A DNA stretch of 64,000 nucleotides from Terebella lapidaria (lineage: Eukaryota; Annelida; Polychaeta; Terebellida; Terebellidae). Position 1 is the first letter of the stretch. Every line of letters starts with the position of its first letter. A program made the translations under genes and the position numbers. The notes under the pieces are model-generated. The model was not told the DNA's origin. It saw nothing but the letters and a program-made list of their open reading frames with translations, and ran no database searches. The DNA is taken from the NCBI GenBank assembly GCA_949152475.1, contig OX424558.1, forward strand, positions 30,514,651 through 30,578,650. The letters are read 5' to 3'. Below are positions 55,338 to 64,000 of the stretch, piece after piece.

Positions 55338-58300
55338 ATGTCTTCACCGGAGGTGGAGAAGTTTGAGGTGACAGAGGAAGATGTCTACAATGAATTCAAT
55401 CCGAATAGACGAACCTTCCGCATGTCCAAAAACCAGGCTACATATGGTAATCATCCATGTAGAAAATGTTGGTTGAACATGTGTCTCAGACAGTACTAAG
55501 AAATTTTGCATTAGACCCTGACCTAAAAGAAATATAAGTACAGTCTTGCAGTTCAAACCATGTGATTTGATGCTCTTGTCATGTTTTATATTAACAATTC
55601 ACACTTTGACCATTCCATTTCAGGTATATGGGCCGATGACAGTGATGATGATAAACCAACGTTTAAGGGAGGAGGCAAAAACAGAGATTTTTCTGTCCCG
55701 ATGAACTTTGTCAGTGGTGGAGTTAAAGTTGGTGACAAAGTGACAAAGGATGGCGACCGCGATGATGAAGCTCAAAGTGTAGGCTGAAATACTGTCGAAT
55801 CTCTTTAGAATGAAACTTCATATCAGTATTTGTAGATCTATGTACTTTAGACAAGTAACTTCAGAGAAATTTTATCTTCACATCAAATCACATGTCCATT
55901 TTTCACAATGTTTTACAGGATTCAGATGATGAATTTGATCGAGCAAGAATTCCTGTTAAACAGAAACCTTTTTCAAGAAAAGGCACCAGGAAGATGGGTG
56001 GATTTTCAGAAGGGTAAATTTGAAATTATAATAATGAGAGTATAATAATGATAATGAAAGTTTTTGTGATTGATATGTCATTCTGCAGTATACAGGAAAG
56101 AATCAATCTGCTGATTTTAGTGAAATTATGCTGAGAAATTTGATGTCTTATTTACAGAGGCGGCATTGGAAATTGGGAGAAACACACAAAAGGAATTGGT
56201 CAGAAACTTTTAGCTAAGGTAAATTGTGAAAGACACAACGAGCAAAATTCTGTTTCACCTATATACTATCCCATCTCTATATATATTGAAATACTAGTAC
56301 TGCATGTTTTCTCATACTACCGGCTGTGTCTTTTACTCAAAGATGGGCCACGTCAAGGGAAAGGGTCTGGGCAAGAACTTGCAAGGTATCAACACTCCTG
56401 TAGAAGCACAGAAACGTCGGGGCAAGGGTGCCGTCGGTTTCCATGGTACCGAGCGGACAGAGCGGTCCCTCGAAGACTACCCCATGCAAGTCGACTCGGA
56501 GGAAGAAGAAGAAAGACAATTCCAACAGCAAGTGGCCCAGTGGAAAAAGGGAAAGGTGAGGATGGGTTGAGGAAGACCGGTCTGGAGGGGTTGTGTTAAT
56601 ATAGTATGTTGATCATTGTATCCCCCGAACAAAGTTCGGCGGATACTATGGATTTGGCTTCGTCGTCCGCGTCCGCGTCCGTGTCCGCGTCCGCAGAGAT
56701 TTTCTTGTGAACGCGCTACAGGCCACAATTCTCACCCGATCACCATTATTTTTTGCAGGCACATATATAATGGTAAGATCCCGACACCAATCGATTTTGG
56801 TTGCCGTGGCAACTGAATTGGTCGTTTGGGGACACATTTTGCATTGAAAACAGCCTGTTTGAGACACATGGCTTGTGAACGCGCTACAGGCCGCAATTCT
56901 CACCCGATCACCATTATTTTTTGCAGGCACATATATTATGGTAAGATCCCGACACCAATCGATTTTGGTTGCCGTGGCAACTGAATTGGTCGTTTGGGGA
57001 CACATTTTGCATTGAAAACAGCCTGTTTGAGACACATGGCTTGTGAACGCTCTACAGATTGCAATTTTTGACGAATCTCGATAATATTTGGAAGTGTTGT
57101 TGGGAAGGGCTGTCACACGAAACCAATCGTTTTTTAGAATGATCATATAAATATTAATATGTTACCAGCCTAACTTATTACAGAATTTTGAAATATCCAT
57201 TTTGACATGTACGATCATTCCAATAGCCTGTACAGTGGAAGGTAATGACACTGGTTTCTTGTTTAGAATGGAGAACTGAAGTTTTCAGTGAAAACAGGAC
57301 AATATTACTGAATAAGTTAACATTAGTTTTATTAGTTAAGTCTATTATTGTCCACAATAAAAATAGTTAAGATGAGAAACGTTTATTATTAAGCTCAACA
57401 AGGTAAAGGTTTTGTTCAGTACAAATTTCATGGGTGTAACTGAATAAGTTAACATTATTTTTAATAGTTAAGTCTATTATTGACCACAATAAAAATAGTT
57501 AAGACAAGAAATATTTATTATTAACTTCAACAAGGTAAATGTTCTGTCCAGTACAAATTTCATTGGTGTAACCGAATAAGTTAACATTATTTTCACTAGT
57601 TAAGTCTATTATTGACCACAATAAAAATAGTTAAGTCTATTATTGACCACAATAAAAATAGTTAAGATGAGAAATATTTATTATTAAGCTCAACAAGGTG
57701 AAAGTATGTCCAGTACAGATTTCATGGGTGTACTGAATAAGTTAACATTATTTTTACTAGTTTAGTCTATTATTGACCACAATAAAAATAGTTAAGACAA
57801 GAAATATTTATTATTGGGCTCAACAAGGTAAAGATCCTGTCCAGTAGACATTTTATGTCTGTAACCAAATAAGTTAACATTTTTTTGCTAGTTAAGTCTA
57901 TTATTGACCTCAATAAAAATAGTTAAGATGAGAAACAATTATTATTGAGCTCAACAAGGTTAAGGTTTTGTCCGGTAGAAATTTCTGGGTGTAACCGAAT
58001 AAGTTAACTTTATTTTTACATGTTAAGTCTATTATTGACCACAATGAAAATAGTTAAGACAAGAAATATTTATTATTGGGCTCAACAAGGTGAAGGCTTT
58101 GTCCAGTAGAGATTTTATGTTTGTGACCAAATAAGTTAACATTATTTTTTTGCTAGTAGTCTATTATTGATCACAATAGCTTTTTATGAAAACATTGATC
58201 AACTTTTACTTTGAATTTCAACTTGAGACCATGTTTGGCACAAATTATGAGTTAAAATATAACTTTATATGGTGAAAAATTCGATCTGGCTCCAATTTCG

Positions 58301-61300
58301 TCATCTTGAAATGCAATTTTGGTCAACTTTTACTTTGAATTTCAACTTGAAAGCATGTTTGTCACATATTATAAGTTGAAATATAACTTATGACGAAAAG
58401 TTCTATCTGGCTCCAATTTCGTCATCTTGAAATGCAGTTTTGGTCAACTTTTACATTGAATTTCAACTTAATACCAAGTTTGGCACATATTATGAGTTGA
58501 AATATAACTCAAGGCAAAAAGTTTGATCTGGGTCCAATTTCGTCATCTTGAAATGCAGTTTTGGTCAACTTTTAGTTTGAATTTCAACTGGAAATCAAGT
58601 TGGGCAGGTATTATGAGTTAATATATAACTCATGACGAAAAGTTTGATCTGGCTCCAATTTTGTCATCTTGAAATGCAGTTTTGATTAACTTTTACTTTG
58701 AATTTCAACTTGAAACCATGTTTGGCACATACATGTATTATGAATCGAAATATAACTTATGGTGAGAAGTTCAATCTAGCTCCAATTTCGTCATCTTGAA
58801 ATGCATTTTTGGTCAAATTTTACTTTGAATTTCAACTTGGAACCAAGTTTGTAAAATATTCTGAGTTGAAATATAAATAGGTGAAAAGATTGATCTATCT
58901 GTATTTTCGTTATTTTATCAAACATGTCGAATGGAAATTCATATAAAGAGATTTCAGTGGTGATTTTGAATTCGACCTTCAATAACCTCGGAAAATCAGT
59001 GCAGCAGTTTTGGTGGGGAAAAGAAAACAGTTGTGACTTGGGATTTAACATTTCTCTGGTAATCTTTTTTAGCCTTTGCTCTAGTTTTTCACACTTGACA
59101 GTGATATATTTGGGGCAACAGAGATGATAGGGCTACGGGGGATACACCCAAGCGGTCGTAGGCGACCGGAAGCGTCTAGTTTTGTAAAGAAAGATGGCTG
59201 GAGTGCAACTGATAATATTGATAACATTGGAGTTTGTTTTTGTGTCTTGGTGTAGAACTCACAATGTTCTAGCTTTCTGTCTGTGATATTTGTGGACAAC
59301 ATACTCGATTAAAAAATTTAAAAACAATTTTTTTTTGTCTCTACCTAAAGGGTGAAAAGAAAAAGAAACCAAAGTACGTTTATCGGACGGCAGAGGATTT
59401 ACTGTCTGGTGGAGGCAAGAAAGTTGGTCGCAAGGAGATTCAGAGTGAGTTGTCTAAGGTCAAGGTCATTGACATGACTGGGAAGGAGCAGCGAGTTCTC
59501 TCAGGTTTGTGTTTAAACTATGACGTCTTATTTTGCATCACTCTAGTGCCTTATGTTTGCTAGATATTGGGAGCATAACACTCAAGTGTACTGTAGTATA
59601 TAAACTTATTGAGCAAATTCTGGAAATTCTTGATAGGATTGATACACATTGTGTAGGATACCTATCTATGCTGTATATGTATAAGATGTCATCATGCCTT
59701 TCAAATTATGGTTCCTGATGAAAATGTCTTTCTCTTGCTCTAGGATACCATGCAATGTCCCAGAAACATGACCGCCCAGATGATGAAGACGTAGTGCCAA
59801 TGGCTACCGCTCAAGAGAAAAAAGCCTTTGAATTGCCGGAATTACTGCACAATCTGGACCTGTTGGTGGACATGTCCGAGGATGCGATCCTCGTCAATTC
59901 TAGAAAGTATGTATGCAACACAGAATTCTAGAATATATGTTGATGTATTTGTTTAGTCACTACATTAGTGCAAGTTTGAAATGTAAACAAGAGCTGGTGA
60001 CATTACAACAAAAGTCTGAAGCATTTCGTATGTTTTGATATCTGGTCAGTTCCATTGTTTCCAAAGTTTCAATTTTTCACAGATTTCTCAAAATAATTTT
60101 CTAATTTTCAACAGGTTACAGTATGAGGAAGATTTAGTTGTCAACTTGAAGCATGAGAAAGAAAAGTTGACAACTGTTTGCTCGGAAGAAAAGAAGCAAA
60201 TCTCAACACTTGAAAAAGTCCTTAGAATTGTTGAAGAGTATGTATGAATATGTCGCGATTTTTGTCCCCAATGACTTTTCGGTAATGAATCAGCTACGAC
60301 AAAACAAATATGATTATTGCAGGTGTGAGAGACGATGTGACCCTAACAGTACCAACCCTCTAACTTTAGAAGAGGCTGTGAAGATCTTCAAGGAGCTACA
60401 AGAGAACTACTATGAGGAGTACAAGTTGAATGAGCTGTCGTCCTTGGCAGTGGCTCTTGTCTTCCCAATGGTCAGTGTGAATAAACATGTTCATGAACTA
60501 CCTGCCACTCAATAGGATTAATATTCCTATCTTTGAGTTGTGTTTGATGATGAGTTGATTCCTTTACCAATGATTACATTTCATTTTTCTTGAAAACATT
60601 TATTTAAAAAAAACATGCGTACAATAACAAAATTAGCCCAAGGGCCAAGATAGGTTACCGGACAATTTTGGCTTTAAGCATTGCGAGTGATATGACTTTG
60701 AGATTTACCATCATGGTCATCTTTGTGAACTGCAATATCATCATTAGGTATGCTGCATATGACTTCATTATGTTCATAATACAAACATATAAGCTCTATC
60801 AACAAGTATTTTGTCTGTTGAGGCCAATTCACACATGTCAGGTCAGGCAAGGTTGTGAGATTTGGATTTCAAGGTCATATATAAGGTCAAATGCAAGGTC
60901 TCCAAGAGATGTGCTATAAATACATGACTTCTTGTAAGCTTCTACACAATCCTAACCTGTATGTGCAAGTGTTTAAGCCTTGGTGGCTAATTTACACAGT
61001 TCACATCGGACATTTGGTACTCAAGGTCATCTGAGGTCAAGGTCATCATCAGTTGTTCCATATATGACTTCCTATATGCTCATAATGCAAACTTAAGCTC
61101 TATCTACAAGCATTTCATCTGTAGAGGCAAATCTGGGCATTTGTTTACCCCAAAATGGCTGTTTTGACTTTTCAAGGTCATCAAAGGTCATATTCAAGGT
61201 CATCACACGAATCACCATATATGACTTCCCATTTGAAAGTGCCAGTTTCTGAGCTCTATCTTCAAGTGTTCTATGAGTACAGTCCTGGCAGCTCCCATTA

Positions 61301-62537
61301 TGAAGGAAAAAAGTGCCGAAAATTTTCTAAATCTAACATTTTTTCCAAAGGGTGAAAAAATTTTTTTGCCTAGAAATGGCCCAAAATGGATAGTAATGCA
61401 ATTTGAGGCAAAAAATTTTTTTTTCGCCGACCCGTCAAAAACTCAAAATGGCCGCCATATGCAGACCGGCGATTCAAGGGAAACCAAACTTATACACATC
61501 ACAGAGGTACATAAGGAGGATCTTTTCAAACAAAAATCTCAAATCTGATCAGACAGTTTTTGAGAAAATGGCCGCCAAAGTTCAAATTTGACCGTTTTTC
61601 GACGAAAACGGCTGCCAGTTTGAAAAAAATTGAAAAATCATAAAACTAAAAGATACCCCTTTCTCAAATTATTTCAAGGTCTAGAAAGATTGGACCGTAA
61701 ACTTCAAAGATAAAAATGTGGACGGACGACGACGACGACGACGGACGGACGACAAACGCAACGGCAATAGGTTATCAGACCATAGGTCCGGTAACCTAAC
61801 AATAACTATGAATGAACGCAATAAAATCTGTAATGTATATGCCTCAATTTGTTCATTTTCCTGTACACAGATGAAGGACGAGTTTATCGGCTGGCCACCT
61901 CTTCGACGGCCGCGCCAGGGACTCGTGATGATGAAGGCGTGGAAGGAGATCCTTGAGGGTACAGGACAGCCGTTACTCTACGACCAGGGCTACATGGATC
62001 CCTACGATAGACTACTCTGGGAGGTATGGATGCCACACATCAGGACAACCATCAAGTAAGCTCATGTGTGGGATATCCTGGTTTATGACTTGTAGGCACA
62101 ATTGTTGAGAAATAAATGTCTGCTCTGAAAGTGTTTAAGTTTTCAAAAGGGTGAAAATGATTATTTGGAGTAATAAACAAGTAACTGAAGTACACAGAAG
62201 TGCAGTATCTCACACAGGCAAATATATACCGGTAGTTTCTTTATTCAGTATGTTGTATGATATAACACATACAATGTACACAAAAAACAAGAGCTTGTGA
62301 GGTTTTCTGACCCTCTTCTTCACCATCTCCCACACAGCTCCAAGTGGAATGTCCGTGAGTGTGACTCACTCCTGGAGGTGCTCGAGGCCTGGATGCCGAT
62401 GATCCCTGAGTGGATGATGTGTAACATTCTGGAGCAGCTCGTCTTCCCCAAGTTGAACTCCGAGGTCGAGCTTTGGAACCCTCTAACGGACACCGTGCCC
62501 ATCCACGCCTGGCTACATCCCTGGCTACCACTCATGG
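55338..62537 (+). CDS. TFIP11: TFIP11, tuftelin-interacting protein 11 (11 exons, 3' end beyond window)
   Basis: Exons: 55338-55446, 55624-55778, 55919-56013, 56158-56218, 56343-56555, 59351-59504, 59744-59906, 60115-60237, 60323-60470, 61871-62055 and 62338-62537, all with GT-AG sites and consistent phase (535 codons). Residues 1-100 form the TIP_N region ([34 protein letters not shown]). Residues about 121-175 are the G-patch ([34 protein letters not shown]). A Lys-rich stretch follows. From about 245 on, the GCFC-type helical domain is present ([50 protein letters not shown]). TFIP11 activates the helicase DHX15 in releasing the lariat intron from the spliceosome, in the nucleus. The last exons lie right of 64000. 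Confidence 0.96.
56617..59181 (+). mobile_element. Helentron-like element, family B, copy 2 (TFIP11 intron 5)
   Basis: It fills nearly the whole intron. The 5' end is TGTATCCCCCGAACAAAGTT..., followed by a roughly 170-bp direct duplication (about 56700-57040, ACGCGCTACAGGCC twice). The two tandem arrays of family B follow, of about 130 bp (57300-58160) and about 120 bp (58190-58900). The 3' end is CGGGGGATACACCC, the hairpin CGGTCGTAGGCGACCG, and CTAGTT. The arrays have more units than copy 1. Confidence 0.8.
60633..61799 (+). mobile_element. Helentron-like element, family C, copy 2 (TFIP11 intron 9)
   Basis: 5' TTAGCCCAAGGGCCAA and AGGTTACCGGA; 3' CATAGGTCCGGTAACCTAA. Internal blocks match copy 1 (CATTTGAAAGTGCCA, CGGCGATTCAAGGG, CTGATCAGACAGTTTTTGAG), with a GACG microsatellite near the 3' end. 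Confidence 0.75.
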
Positions 62538-62642
62538 GTCAGTGTCCAACTGAACAGTTGCGGAATCGGGGCAAACTTGAATGTGTTGTCTGTTGATTCT
62601 AGTGATGCACCGATTGATAGAGCTATTGATATATCAAATCAT

Positions 62643-64000
62643 TAGCTTACCGGCCCTTTGGGCCGATAAGCTATTGTCGTGGTATTTCGTCCGTCGTCCG
62701 TCGTCCATCCGTCGTCCGTCGTCCGTCCATCGTCCGTCCGGGTCTGTAACTTTTTTTTGACGTGATGAATTTCCCCATAAATTTGTCAGAACATACCTTG
62801 GGCCAGTATCTAAAGACGTTTTTTAAATTTTTTTGATTGAATCGTTTTTGCCGATTTGGCGGCCATTTTTGACGAAAAATTGCCAATTTTGGACTTTGGA
62901 GGCCATTTTCTCAAAAACTGTGTGATCAGTTTTGAGATTTTTATTTCAAAACGTTCCTCTCATGTACCTTTATGATGTGTATAAGTTTCGTTGCCCTTGA
63001 ATCGCCGGTCTGCGTTTGGCGGCCATTTTGATTTTTTGACGGGTCGGCGAAAAAAAAATTTTTGTTTCCAAATTAAGTCACTATTCGTTTTGAGCCATTT
63101 CCAGTAAAAAAAAAAAAAATTTTTTTTTGGCCATTGAAAAATTTTTGGGACGAGAAAAATTTCACCCAATTTTCCTTCATAATGGGAGCTGTGCGGAGTA
63201 AACTCATAGAACACTTGAAGATAGAGCCTAAGTAATGGCACATTCAAATGGGAAACCATATATTACGGTTTGAGTGATGACCTTGAATTTGACCTTCAAT
63301 GACCTTGGAAGGTCAAAACGACCTTTTTTGTCGAAAAATGACCAATTTTGGACTTTGATGGCCATTTTCCTCAAAAACTGTCTGATCAGTTTTGAGATTT
63401 TTGTTTTATAACATTCCCCTCATGTACCTCTATGATGTATATAAGTTTCATTGCCCTTGAATCGCCGGTCTGCGTGTGGTGGCCATTTTGATTTTTTGAC
63501 GGGTCGGCAAAAAAAAAATTTTTTTGTCCAAACTCAAGTCACTATTCGTTTTGAGCCATTTCCAGCAAAAAAAAAAAAATTATTTTTGGCCATTGAAAAA
63601 TTTTTTGGACTTATTTTTGGATCATATATTGCGGCTTGAGTGATGACCTTGAATTTGACCTTCAATGACCTTGTAAGGTCAAACACGATGAATTTTGTCT
63701 TTGGTGGCCATTTTGTCTAAATCTATTCAGACAGTTTTTCTCAAAATCATGTATAAGATTCTCTTTATGTACCTTTGTGATTAGTCCATATTTAAGTCAT
63801 TCATTATAATGCAATTAAGGAATTACAAATAGTTGAGCTCACATCCACATGTGTAATTGGATTTCGTACTATAGTCCATACAGAAAATGTGTTTCCAGCA
63901 ACATTTTGTTTTGACAATTAGAGTTCAAGATCAGTGTAACAATTTATATGTTGGAAAATCAACACTCTGCGTTTCTCATGATTGCCGGTAAGCTACAGCA
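62643..64000 (-). mobile_element. Helentron-like element, family D, copy 2 (TFIP11 intron 11, cut by window edge)
   Basis: Read on the minus strand it starts with TAGCTTACCGGCAATCATGA (at 63995) and ends CGGCCCAAAGGGCCGGTAAG (to 62643), as in copy 1. It lacks the SINE and has its interior block repeated, with the GATCAGTTTTGAGATTTTT block near 62930 and again near 63390. The 5' hairpin is cut off by the window edge. Confidence 0.78.

Overview
The window is nuclear DNA of an animal, most likely a marine invertebrate. It has spliceosomal genes with long introns, low coding density and very heavy transposon load. The two longest gene models are the start of TFIP11 (tuftelin-interacting protein 11, a spliceosome-disassembly factor) and a large uncharacterised gene on the minus strand. 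DIRS retrotransposons, Helentron-like elements and a 5S-derived SINE together suggest a mollusc, brachiopod, cnidarian or invertebrate deuterostome, but I cannot name the phylum from the sequence alone.

Layout. 1-9.5 kb: the 3' end of an unrecognised plus-strand gene (gene Y). Its last intron holds a Helentron-like element, a small TA-flanked MITE and a 33-bp tandem array in which every unit ends in a 3' splice-site-like sequence. A second, 31-bp array grows out of its stop codon. 9.5-17.4 kb: gene-poor, with one long copy of repeat family A and one decayed copy of family B. 17.4-22.7 kb: a DIRS tyrosine-recombinase retrotransposon with complete ends but a deleted reverse transcriptase and a broken recombinase. 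23.5-49 kb: the minus-strand gene (gene X), at least 20 exons that join in consistent phase. Its introns hold an apparently intact DIRS element (24.0-30.5 kb), a family B element, a family C element, a foldback element and a nested gene derived from a hAT transposase (35.5-38.2 kb). 49-55 kb: transposon-dense DNA with a four-level nest (LINE fragment > TA-flanked palindrome-array element > family D element > 5S-derived SINE). 55.3 kb to the right edge: TFIP11 exons 1-11 on the plus strand, with one Helentron-like family in each of three introns (B, C and D).

Four repeat families (A, B, C, D) share one architecture: a 5' hairpin, 11-bp subterminal inverted repeats, an internal tandem core and a 3' hairpin. 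A and B end in CTAGTT. This matches non-autonomous Helentrons. The most unusual points are the in-frame array of 28 potential splice acceptors before the last exon of gene Y, the family B element whose end abuts a coding exon of gene X and offers an in-phase splice donor, and the intact DIRS element in which a 2.3-kb region is open in two frames.
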